DNA of 22,633 nt from JBBEDS01 sp040881175 (GTDB taxonomy: Bacteria > Patescibacteriota > Minisyncoccia > 2-02-FULL-40-12 > IGHO2-01-FULL-4-A). Location of the stretch: assembly GCA_040881175.1 (NCBI GenBank), contig JBBEDS010000015.1, positions 1-22,633 on the forward strand, given 5' to 3'. This document shows positions 1 through 5,467 of this stretch, one piece after another. The notes beneath the pieces are model-generated. The model was not told where the DNA came from, searched no databases, and saw only the letters and a program-made list of their open reading frames with translations. The position numbers and the translations under genes were made by a program. Within the stretch, counting starts at the first letter, position 1. The number at the start of each line of letters is the position of its first letter.

Positions 1-32
1 ATTTGGCCTCTTTTTAGCTTCCGGAAACAACG

Positions 33-67
33 CGTCTCGGGCGAAATAAGCTATCGCAACTTGGCTG
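33..67 (-). repeat. Diverged fourth copy of repeat A
   Basis: Read on the minus strand this stretch starts CAGCCAAGTTGCGATAG and then reaches CGCCCGAGACG. It follows the order of repeat A (CAGCYACGTTRAGACAGG, then CGGCTTCCGAGGAG) with several substitutions and an insertion of about four bases before CG. It directly follows repeat B copy 1, just as repeat A copy 2 follows repeat B copy 2. The Shine-Dalgarno part is degraded (GAGACG instead of GAGGAG). It may be a decayed array boundary or the leader of another unit outside the window. Confidence 0.5.
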
Positions 68-155
68 GACACCTCGGACTAGGATTTTTGAAAAGCTAGA
101 CCCCACTTGGGTTTTTGGGGTGTATTTTTAATCTTGATTTTGACCCTCCTCGGAC
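63..155 (-). repeat. Repeat B, copy 1 (93 bp)
   Basis: This 93-bp block aligns without gaps to 1332-1424 with four mismatches. On the minus strand it begins GTCCGAGGAGGGTC, 9 nt after the stop of the gene ending at 165. It runs through an AT-rich middle with ACCCC/GGGGT arms around a 12-nt loop, and ends TAGTCCGAGGTGTCCAGCC. The two ends resemble each other (GTCCGAGG followed by AG or TG), so the block is itself bounded by short imperfect direct repeats. The hairpin is followed by a short T-rich stretch and could be a weak terminator, but the arms are only about 5 bp. Confidence 0.85.
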
Positions 156-164
156 ACGGATCTT

Positions 165-779
165 TTATATGTGACTAACCACCTCGAGCTTGTCAGAATC
201 ATCTGAATACCTCAAGTATATATCTCCTATTTTTTGACTGCTTTCAAAGAATTCCAAGCGGATATCTCCATTTTTGGGTTCAAAATATTTTAACATGGGA
301 TCACTAGAACCGGTACCTGGTGCCCAGCAAAATTCGTATTTATCGGTAGTATCTTTTTTTCTGTGTATTAGATCCACATAGACTTCTTCTCCCTGAGGGA
401 TACCTCGAGGAATGTCATTATTAAAGTGCGTCCATCTGATTGGTATCGGTATAAAATTACTAGGCACATTCCTATAAGTAAGGATGGCTCTCACGTCTTT
501 AGCTTGAATACCAAATAGATAAAACCTGCGAATGTTTTTTACGATTAACCTGTGCATTACGGAATCCCTAGTACCATCCCCTTGGATGGTTCTCTTAATT
601 TCAACTGGCCGCAATTTTGGTTTTAAAATTAAATTTTTAATACTATCACCAAATATAGCCAAAATACCTAAAATTATTGTTCCAAAGAATGCTAGAAGAT
701 TACCAGATAAACCAAAAAGGCTGTCTATGGGTTGGCTGTTGTGAAAATAATGATGAAATGGAAAATGATGTAAATACAT
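165..779 (-). CDS. Cassette protein with one membrane segment and a beta-rich C-terminal domain
   Basis: A 204-residue protein of unknown function. A histidine-rich N-terminus (about residues 4-13) is followed by one hydrophobic segment (about 24-44), then KPKLRPVEIK and a domain of alternating hydrophobic and charged residues that reads as a beta-sandwich-like globular domain. The layout resembles the gene at 1926-2435 in the same array (membrane segment, basic/proline linker, beta-type domain), although clear sequence identity is not visible. The ATG at 779 is well supported: GAGGAG at 789-794, the end of repeat A copy 1, lies 9 nt upstream. The gene is AT-richer than the core genes and is followed after 9 nt by repeat B copy 1. 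A role as a membrane-anchored sensor or accessory factor is a guess. Confidence 0.75.
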   Translation of the reverse strand: MYLHHFPFHHYFHNSQPIDSLFGLSGNLLAFFGTIILGILAIFGDSIKNLILKPKLRPVEIKRTIQGDGTRDSVMHRLIVKNIRRFYLFGIQAKDVRAILTYRNVPSNFIPIPIRWTHFNNDIPRGIPQGEEVYVDLIHRKKDTTDKYEFCWAPGTGSSDPMLKYFEPKNGDIRLEFFESSQKIGDIYLRYSDDSDKLEVVSHI

Positions 780-788
780 AAATTATTA

Positions 789-822
789 CTCCTCGGAAGC
801 CGAACCTGTCTTAACGTAGCTG
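789..822 (-). repeat. Repeat A, copy 1 (34 bp, carries a Shine-Dalgarno)
   Basis: On the minus strand it reads CAGCTACGTTAAGACAGG followed by TTCGGCTTCCGAGGAG. It differs from copy 3 (2447-2480) at one position (TTAAG for TTGAG). The 3' part can form a small TTCGG-CTT-CCGAG hairpin. The terminal GAGGAG is 9 nt from the ATG at 779 and is the obvious ribosome binding site of that gene. Just upstream on the minus strand is CCAGACGGGGTC, which shares CGGGGTC with repeat B and may be a remnant of it. Confidence 0.9.
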
Positions 823-869
823 ACCCCGTCTGGTTTACACTAAGTTTATCGAAATGTACGGAGCTGGAA

Positions 870-1283
870 TTATACTATTTTCGATAAATCGCCATTTATT
901 ATGACTGGTTTTACTGCCTCAATCTCTGACTTATAGTATTGAATGTCCGGTATCGGATTATATAAAAATATCTTTTGATTTAACACATGGGCAAAACCAA
1001 TTTCCATTAAAGTATTGCCGCCAATATAATTTTTAATCCCATGCTTATCAAAATTCATAACAAGCACTGCATCAGCACCTTGCATTAAGTTCCAAAACTC
1101 TCTTATGGCATCCAGGTTGTATTTTTGATGCAATTTTATAGCTTCTTTTTCCTCGTCATTTTTTCCAATAAATGGATCCGCTAGCGTGGTAACAAAAGCA
1201 TTATGGCCACGCTTAATTAACTCATCTTGAGCTTCAATCATTTTTTCTGTATATTGCATACTACCTATAATTCCTATTTTCAT
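870..1283 (-). CDS. Nucleoside 2-deoxyribosyltransferase-like protein
   Basis: A 137-residue protein opening with MKIGIIGSM, a Rossmann-like first strand. The segment DAVLVMNFDKHG (about 71-82) and then NYIGGNTLMEIGFA (about 85-98) are typical of the nucleoside 2-deoxyribosyltransferase-like superfamily, where the conserved Glu (E94 here) lies in the active-site region. Members cleave or transfer N-glycosidic bonds, but small family members of this kind are mostly uncharacterised, so the substrate is unknown. A longer reading frame from a TTG at 1328 would translate part of repeat A (MRQVRLPRS) and is rejected in favour of the ATG at 1283. The GAGGAG of repeat A copy 2 (1303-1308) is 19 nt upstream, longer than ideal. 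It is a single-gene cassette between repeat A copies 2 and 1. Confidence 0.75.
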   Translation of the reverse strand: MKIGIIGSMQYTEKMIEAQDELIKRGHNAFVTTLADPFIGKNDEEKEAIKLHQKYNLDAIREFWNLMQGADAVLVMNFDKHGIKNYIGGNTLMEIGFAHVLNQKIFLYNPIPDIQYYKSEIEAVKPVIINGDLSKIV

Positions 1284-1302
1284 ATTTATTAATTTAATAG
1301 GG

Positions 1303-1336
1303 CTCCTCGGAAGCCGAACCTGTCTCAACGTGGCTG
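1303..1336 (-). repeat. Repeat A, copy 2 (34 bp, carries a Shine-Dalgarno)
   Basis: It differs from copy 3 at one position (GCCACG instead of GCTACG on the minus strand). It is fused directly to the end of repeat B copy 2, so the two overlap by 5 bp. Because of the C, the junction reads CAGCCA, like a tRNA discriminator G followed by CCA. It leads the deoxyribosyltransferase-like gene, with GAGGAG at 1303-1308. Confidence 0.9.
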
Positions 1337-1424
1337 GACACCTCGAACTAGGATTTTTGAAAAGATAGACCCCGCTTGGGTTTTTGGGGTGTATTTTTAA
1401 TCTTGACTTTGACCCTCCTCGGAC
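1332..1424 (-). repeat. Repeat B, copy 2 (93 bp)
   Basis: The same block as 63-155 with four substitutions and no gaps. It starts 19 nt after the stop of the HEPN-like gene, with GTCCGAGGAGGGTC, and ends in TAGTTCGAGGTGTCCAGCC, merging into repeat A copy 2. GTTCGA followed by a CCAGCCA tail loosely recalls a tRNA T-loop and 3' end, but no T-stem pairing forms. The near identity of two copies about 1.27 kb apart within AT-rich DNA implies recent duplication or active constraint. Confidence 0.88.
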
Positions 1425-1443
1425 GAGTGCTTTTTATTATAAA

Positions 1444-1923
1444 CTAAATGATAATTTTAAGCTTAAGATCTGGCAAGAGTTTCGATATTACTTTTTTGGT
1501 CAAAACGAGAAATGCTTTTAAATTTAAAATTGTATATTCGTTTTTTGAAATTATAACTTCGTCCGAAGGATCTCCAAGATTCAGCACCAGATTATCCCCC
1601 AAGATATTCTCATGATTTAATTTATTTCTATACCCCTTTCTTAATGTCTCCACATGTTCATCAGATAAGTTCAAGTTATACCATTTAGGATTATTGAGTA
1701 TTTTAAAATGTTGTTTTGTGTCATCCCCGCCACCCTCGATATGAGCACCTACTCCGTCCACTATGGAAAGCAGTAATAAAGCTGCTGGGTAGCCATAACA
1801 ACCTTGCCAACCGGCCCAATTTTTTGACTTTGATTTATCGAAATTAACACAATACTCAGCAACTTCTAAAATTTCTAGAAGCGATTCGAATTTCATCGAA
1901 TTTTTTGATAGATGCCATGCCAT
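1444..1923 (-). CDS. Putative HEPN-domain protein (R-x4-H motif)
   Basis: A 159-residue, mostly helical protein. Helices are suggested at about residues 11-27, 43-61 and 87-105, then a short beta-like stretch and a C-terminal helix (about 133-150). The key feature is YRNKLNHEN, which gives R99-N100-x3-H104. This fits the HEPN RNase signature (Arg, polar residue, then His at a spacing of R-x4-6-H) at the end of a helix, as in HEPN toxins and abortive-infection nucleases. The assignment rests on the motif and predicted helicity, so it is tentative. The ATG at 1923 lies 2 nt after the stop of the membrane protein gene (1926-2435) and lacks its own Shine-Dalgarno, so the two are probably translationally coupled and may act together. 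Repeat B copy 2 follows. Confidence 0.6.
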   Translation of the reverse strand: MAWHLSKNSMKFESLLEILEVAEYCVNFDKSKSKNWAGWQGCYGYPAALLLLSIVDGVGAHIEGGGDDTKQHFKILNNPKWYNLNLSDEHVETLRKGYRNKLNHENILGDNLVLNLGDPSDEVIISKNEYTILNLKAFLVLTKKVISKLLPDLKLKIII

Positions 1924-1925
1924 TG

Positions 1926-2435
1926 TTATTTAGTATTATTTGGCGGAGTCACTAAATCCTTTGCCCAATAAATGAATCTTGTAAAAGTCGGAAAGCGCTT
2001 AACATATTTTATATAATTTTTACCCGTACCATCTGTAATGATTACGCAGTATATTTTATTCAGATCAAATTGATCTTGCGATGTAGCAAATGTTGTCCGA
2101 GGTGATTTCTCGTCTATAATTTTTATACGATGATCTCGAAAACTATCTGGGAGAATAATATAACCCTTGGTGCCATATTGTCTTATGGATGCCTGTTCAA
2201 TCTTAATGGCTCTGCGACCTTTATTAATAACATTTACACATAAGTAAGTTTTGTTTTCTGGATATAGCGCATTATTACCAATCATATATTGATTGGGCTC
2301 AAATTTTATTTTAATTCTTGGTCTATCTTTCCATGCGTTTAAAATTGAAACCCCCGCCCCAAGAGTGGCTACAATGGCTCCATACCAGGCCACTGTACTT
2401 GCTGAAATTTGTATTGATAAATTGGGTATCTCCAT
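1926..2435 (-). CDS. Cassette protein with N-terminal membrane anchor, partner of the HEPN-like protein
   Basis: A 169-residue protein of unknown function. One hydrophobic segment spans about residues 13-33, followed by KDRPRIKIKF and a domain with alternating strands (CVNVINKGRRAIKI, CVIITDGTG), which suggests a small beta-sandwich on one side of the membrane. The C-terminus is basic and aromatic. GAGGAG at the end of repeat A copy 3 (2447-2452) sits 11 nt upstream of the ATG at 2435 and fixes the start. It is the first accessory gene after tRNA-Gln, has no promoter of its own that I can see, and is followed after 2 nt by the HEPN-like gene. Its architecture resembles the protein at 165-779. 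Confidence 0.72.
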   Translation of the reverse strand: MEIPNLSIQISASTVAWYGAIVATLGAGVSILNAWKDRPRIKIKFEPNQYMIGNNALYPENKTYLCVNVINKGRRAIKIEQASIRQYGTKGYIILPDSFRDHRIKIIDEKSPRTTFATSQDQFDLNKIYCVIITDGTGKNYIKYVKRFPTFTRFIYWAKDLVTPPNNTK

Positions 2436-2446
2436 AAATGTAGATG

Positions 2447-2480
2447 CTCCTCGGAAGCCGAACCTGTCTCAACGTAGCTG
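2447..2480 (-). repeat. Repeat A, copy 3, abutting the tRNA-Gln 3' end
   Basis: On the minus strand the repeat begins with CAG, which is the last bases of the tRNA-Gln acceptor plus its discriminator G, and continues CTACGTTGAGACAGG then TTCGGCTTCCGAGGAG. Copies 1 and 2 keep the same CAGCYACG start although no tRNA precedes them. The shared sequence therefore reaches 2-3 bases into the tRNA gene, as expected if the repeat edge is an attachment site at the tRNA 3' end. Confidence 0.9.
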
Positions 2481-2548
2481 CCGGGCTTGGATTCGAACCA
2501 AGATTGACGGATTCAGAGTCCGCATTCCTACCATTAGAAGACCCGGCA
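2478..2548 (-). tRNA. tRNA-Gln (anticodon CTG)
   Basis: A 71-nt cloverleaf. Acceptor arms are TGCCGGG and CCCGGCA, the anticodon stem is GCGGA/TCCGT around the loop CTCTGAA (anticodon CTG, reads CAG), and the T arm is CTTGG-TTCGAAT-CCAAG. The discriminator is G and no CCA is encoded (next bases CTA). It lies between the ftsX terminator and the accessory array, with repeat A starting inside its last bases. A UUG-anticodon tRNA-Gln elsewhere could also read CAG by wobble, which would make this copy a tolerant integration target; that is inference. Confidence 0.95.
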
Positions 2549-2558
2549 ATGTCCACTT

Positions 2559-2587
2559 AATTTACAACAAAAAACAGCATTTTTCAA
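2559..2587 (-). promoter_or_regulatory. Putative sigma70-type promoter for tRNA-Gln
   Basis: TTGAAA (2582-2587), a 17-nt spacer and TAAATT (2559-2564) predict a start near 2552, just before the tRNA 5' end at 2548. The -35 lies inside the loop and stem of the ftsX terminator. There is no terminator after the tRNA, so this promoter could also serve the accessory genes. Confidence 0.45.
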
Positions 2588-2592
2588 TGCCG
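2569..2592 (-). terminator. Rho-independent terminator after ftsX
   Basis: On the minus strand CGGCATT, loop GAAA, AATGCTG (one G-T pair) is followed by six T. It closes the prfB-ftsE-ftsX unit about 25 nt after the ftsX stop. Confidence 0.75.
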
Positions 2593-2616
2593 TTCTTAAT
2601 CCGAGCTACTGTTTAT

Positions 2617-3525
2617 CTAAACCTGTAAATGCTTCCTAATAGCCACTGAGCTAGATGCGATACCCAATAATACACCGACAACTATCACAAGCAAAAATAT
2701 CTGTGCCATGCCCCCCACGAAATATCCCAACAAGTTAATGTCCGGGGCAAAAGCAGTTATCTTGTCTGAGACTGCATACACTGCTGGATAAAATATCGCC
2801 AGAGCTATAAGGGCAGCGAACAAACCATATAGACCTCCCTCGGCCAAATATGGACCGCGAATGTGCCAGTTTGAGGCTCCGACTAGTTTCATAATCTCGA
2901 TTTCCTGCTTCTGATTGAAGATCGTAAGACGGACAGTATTAAAAGTAACGAGCATAGCTATTACTCCTAGGATTAAAGCTGCAGCCAATCCCCAGGTATT
3001 TATTCCCCTGGAGATACCGGAGATTCTTTCAATTACCCCCTGATTCTCGTAAAAATCTATCTTTTCTATCACACTTCTGAACTTATTATTCTCTAGAAAT
3101 TGTGCAATCGACGCATACTGCGATGTATCTCTGGTCTTAATATTCAACGAGGCCGCCAAGGGGTTAAAATCAAGCTGGTCCAAAGACTCTTGGATGAGCT
3201 CATCGTCTGCATGCTTGAGTCGAAAGTCAGCCAAGGCGTCATCTCTAGAAGTAAATATTACGCTATCGACATTAGCTAAAGACAGAAGGTCCTCTTTGAC
3301 TGTCAGCATCTGGTCTTCTGTAGCCTCAGCCTTAAAGTATGCACTGATGTCTACTTTTTCTTCCAAAGAAGCGACGGTCTGAGACGTTAAAAATTGGAAC
3401 GTCAGAAGACCCAAGAACAAAAGAAGGGTCAGGGCCATCATGCCTGTCGCACCAAAGCTAAGGTAGCTGTTCCTTTTGAAATTAGTCCAGCCAGTATTTA
3501 TGATTTTATCAAAATTGATTGCCAT
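2617..3525 (-). CDS. ftsX: Cell division ABC transporter permease subunit FtsX
   Basis: FtsX pairs with FtsE at the division site and activates cell-wall hydrolases through its extracytoplasmic loop. The 302-residue protein has the family layout: membrane segment 1 at about 21-44, an outer loop of about 120 residues containing VDISAYFKAEATEDQ and an FNPLAASLNIK segment, then membrane segments at about 173-196, 228-250 and 265-292. The motif NTVRLTIFNQKQEIEIMKLVGA after segment 2 (about residues 195-216) is characteristic. The ATG at 3525 is 2 nt after the ftsE stop. Confidence 0.95.
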   Translation of the reverse strand: MAINFDKIINTGWTNFKRNSYLSFGATGMMALTLLLFLGLLTFQFLTSQTVASLEEKVDISAYFKAEATEDQMLTVKEDLLSLANVDSVIFTSRDDALADFRLKHADDELIQESLDQLDFNPLAASLNIKTRDTSQYASIAQFLENNKFRSVIEKIDFYENQGVIERISGISRGINTWGLAAALILGVIAMLVTFNTVRLTIFNQKQEIEIMKLVGASNWHIRGPYLAEGGLYGLFAALIALAIFYPAVYAVSDKITAFAPDINLLGYFVGGMAQIFLLVIVVGVLLGIASSSVAIRKHLQV

Positions 3526-3527
3526 GG

Positions 3528-4211
3528 TTATATCACATAACGACCATTATGGGTCTGGTCTCTAACAACTTTGCCCTTATCCATACTTACAACCCTGCGG
3601 CCGATGGTATTTACAATATTGGTATCGTGCGTTGCCAGAACAACCGTCGTGCCAAGCTCGTTAATTTTCAAGAGTAATTTTACCACATCATAGCTGTTAA
3701 CCAAATCCAGATTACCCGTCGGTTCATCAGCCAATAGTACCAGGGGTCGATGTATCATCGACCGGGCAATGGCTAATCTCTGCTTCTCTCCGCCAGACAT
3801 TTGATCTGGGAAGCTATCTACTTTGGAAGCAAGACCAACGATGGACAATATTTGCGGCACATCTTCCTGTATTTCTTCCTGAGAGGCGCCAGAGACCTCC
3901 ATGGCAAAGGCGACATTCTCAAAAGCAGTCTTTTTGGTCAGCAGCTTAAAGTCTTGATATATCGTTCCTATTTTTCGTCTAAAAAACGGGACATCTTTAT
4001 CCCTTATTTCATCGAGGTCGGTATTATCGACTATTATCTTACCCGAAGTCGGTCTTTCTTCTTTAGTCAGCATTTTCATTAAAGTCGATTTGCCGGCACC
4101 AGATACTCCAACAAGCGAAATGAACTCGCCCTGTTTAATCTCCAGGTCAATGCCGTCTATCACGACATTATGAGGTTCGTATATTTTTTTTACTTTATGA
4201 AGTTTAATCAC
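3528..4211 (-). CDS. ftsE: Cell division ATP-binding protein FtsE
   Basis: The cytoplasmic ATPase of the FtsEX complex, 227 residues. Walker A is GVSGAGKST (35-43), the Q-loop Gln is at 86, the signature is SGGEKQR (139-145), Walker B is VLLADEP (158-164) and the H-loop His is at 195. The start is GTG at 4211, overlapping the prfB stop by 8 bp. The length and the order ftsE-ftsX are standard; prfB directly upstream of ftsEX is a common bacterial arrangement. Confidence 0.96.
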   Translation of the reverse strand: MIKLHKVKKIYEPHNVVIDGIDLEIKQGEFISLVGVSGAGKSTLMKMLTKEERPTSGKIIVDNTDLDEIRDKDVPFFRRKIGTIYQDFKLLTKKTAFENVAFAMEVSGASQEEIQEDVPQILSIVGLASKVDSFPDQMSGGEKQRLAIARSMIHRPLVLLADEPTGNLDLVNSYDVVKLLLKINELGTTVVLATHDTNIVNTIGRRVVSMDKGKVVRDQTHNGRYVI

Positions 4212-5272
4212 TTTTTAGTAACTCTGCTTCTATAAATTCACCCAACTCGCCGTCCAATACCTTGTCAGGCTGGGTCGATTCCACTCCGGTTCTATGATCT
4301 TTGACTGATTTATACGGATTCAGAACATATGAGCGAATCTGGCTGCCCCATTCAATTGAGCTTTCCTTTGCTTTACTCAATTCGGAAATTTCCTTTACCT
4401 TAGCCTCTTCCATCAATTTTGCCAAGCGCGAGGCCAATACCTGCATTGCCTTATCTTTATTCTGAGCCTGTGAACGCTCGGATTGCACTGCGACAACCGT
4501 ATTGGTCGGGACGTGGGTCACCCTTACAGCAGTCTCTAATTTGTTAACATTCTGCCCCCCGGGTCCGGAAGATTTAAAAGTATCCACTCTCAAATCACTA
4601 GGGTCTATCTTAATCTCCTTTTCCTCTACTTCAGGAAGCAAATCTATTAAAGCAAAGGAGGTGTGTCGCAAAGACTTGGCAGAGAAAGGTGACACTCTTA
4701 CCAATCTGTGCACGCCTGCTTCACCTTTAAAATATCCGTAAGCAAAGCGTCCTGATATTTCGATAGTGGCATTCTTCGTACCTCCCTGCTCTCCAGATGT
4801 CTGATGAAGAAGAGTAAAATCAAAACCGTTCTTCTCGGCATATGACCGATACATCTTCAAAAGCATTGAGGCCCAGTCCTGAGCATCCACGCCGCCGGCA
4901 CCTGAATATATGGACATTAAGGCATTACTTCTATCGTATTTGTCCGAAAGGAATATCTTTATATATTGCTTGTCAAAGTCTTTCTTAAATTTTCCTATTT
5001 CTTCTACTTTACTCTCAAGTTCTCTGTCGCCTTCTTTTAAATATGCCGCCAGCTTATCTTCAAAATTATCCCAAAAATATATTTCTTCTTTCAGGTCATT
5101 CACCTCTTTGGATAATCTACCTGCCGCCTCATGGTCTTTCCAGAAATCGGGAGACTGCATCTGGAACTCAATATCGCTGACTTTCAGTCTTGCTCCGTCC
5201 AGGTCAAAGACGGTCCCGGATAGCCGGGATTTTATTGCTTATCTCTTTCAGAGTTTCTCGAATGTTCTGCAT
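4204..5272 (-). CDS. prfB: Peptide chain release factor 2 (RF2), made by programmed +1 frameshift
   Basis: RF2 releases peptides at UGA and UAA. The gene starts at ATG 5272; 22 codons are read up to CTT, then the in-frame TGA at 5204-5206 is bypassed by slipping +1 at CTT-TGA-C. Reading resumes with GAC at 5205 and ends at 4204, so the coding parts are 5207-5272 and 4204-5205. The product is about 355 residues, close to E. coli RF2. The UGA-reading tripeptide SPF is at about 194-196 and the catalytic GGQ at about 238-240 (SSGPGGQNVNKLET). The upstream stimulator is a modest CGGGA rather than the AGGGGG of E. coli. A frame starting at the internal ATG 5160 would lose the N-terminus. The frameshift implies autoregulation by RF2 level and a standard meaning of UGA. 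Confidence 0.96.
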
Positions 5273-5279
5273 TGTATTG

Positions 5280-5288
5280 ATTATATCA
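5280..5288 (-). promoter_or_regulatory. Extended -10 promoter of prfB (leaderless)
   Basis: TGATATAAT on the minus strand is an extended -10 (TGnTATAAT). Seven nt separate it from the prfB ATG at 5272, so transcription should begin at or next to the start codon. No Shine-Dalgarno is present. Confidence 0.6.
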
Positions 5289-5311
5289 AAAAACGTTAAA
5301 AAATGATATCT

Positions 5312-5386
5312 TGGAGCCGACCCGGGGACTCGAACCCCGAACCTACGGTTTACGATACCGTTGCTCTACCGTTGAGCTAGGTCGGC
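5312..5386 (-). tRNA. tRNA-Thr (anticodon CGT)
   Basis: Acceptor GCCGACC/GGTCGGC, anticodon stem ACGGT/ACCGT around the loop ATCGTAA (anticodon CGT, reads ACG), and T arm CGGGG-TTCGAGT-CCCCG. The discriminator is T and, unlike the other two tRNAs here, CCA is encoded (5312-5314). It lies 9 nt downstream of tRNA-Gly and is probably cut from the same transcript. Confidence 0.95.
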
Positions 5387-5395
5387 AACTAATTG

Positions 5396-5466
5396 AGCGG
5401 GTGAGGAGAATCGAACTCCCGTCCTTAGCTTGGGAAGCTAATGTACTGCCACTGTACTACACCCGC
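5396..5466 (-). tRNA. tRNA-Gly (anticodon CCC)
   Basis: Acceptor GCGGGTG/CACCCGC, anticodon stem TTAGC/GCTAA around the loop TTCCCAA (anticodon CCC, reads GGG), and T arm CGGGA-GTTCGAT-TCTCC with the usual T-loop. The discriminator is T and no CCA is encoded. Its 5' end lies one base after the stop codon of the FtsB-like gene, so it must be excised from an mRNA. Confidence 0.93.
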
Positions 5467-5467
5467 G

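Noticed and set aside
532..744. Plus-strand reading frame opposite the gene at 165-779, and the many other plus-strand frames opposite core genes
   Set aside because: They are antisense shadows without ribosome binding sites or recognisable protein features.
870..1328. Longer version of the deoxyribosyltransferase-like gene starting at a TTG at 1328
   Set aside because: The extra 15 codons lie in repeat A and the linker; the family N-terminus MKIGIIGS starts at 1283.
1332..1424. A second tRNA or tRNA fragment within repeat B (TTCGA followed by CCAGCCA)
   Set aside because: The bases around TTCGA do not form a T-stem and no other arms exist; kept only as a loose resemblance.
33..2480. CRISPR array
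   Set aside because: The A copies are spaced by 0.5-1.1 kb with genes between them, not by short uniform spacers, and no cas genes are present.
33..2480. Classical integron with attC sites and intI
   Set aside because: No integrase is encoded in the window, the repeat precedes rather than follows the genes, and I cannot find paired core-site arms (GTTRRRY) flanking an imperfect palindrome. Only an analogy is kept.
2323..2556. Minus-strand reading frame running through tRNA-Gln and repeat A, with the peptide LRQVRLPRS
   Set aside because: It is the translation of the tRNA gene and the repeat. The peptide recurs at 1328 only because repeat A recurs, and the true gene in this place uses another frame with a good Shine-Dalgarno.
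5289..5311. Terminator between tRNA-Thr and prfB (ATATCA ... TGATAT around T runs)
   Set aside because: The arms are short, AT-only and separated by about 15 nt; too weak to call.
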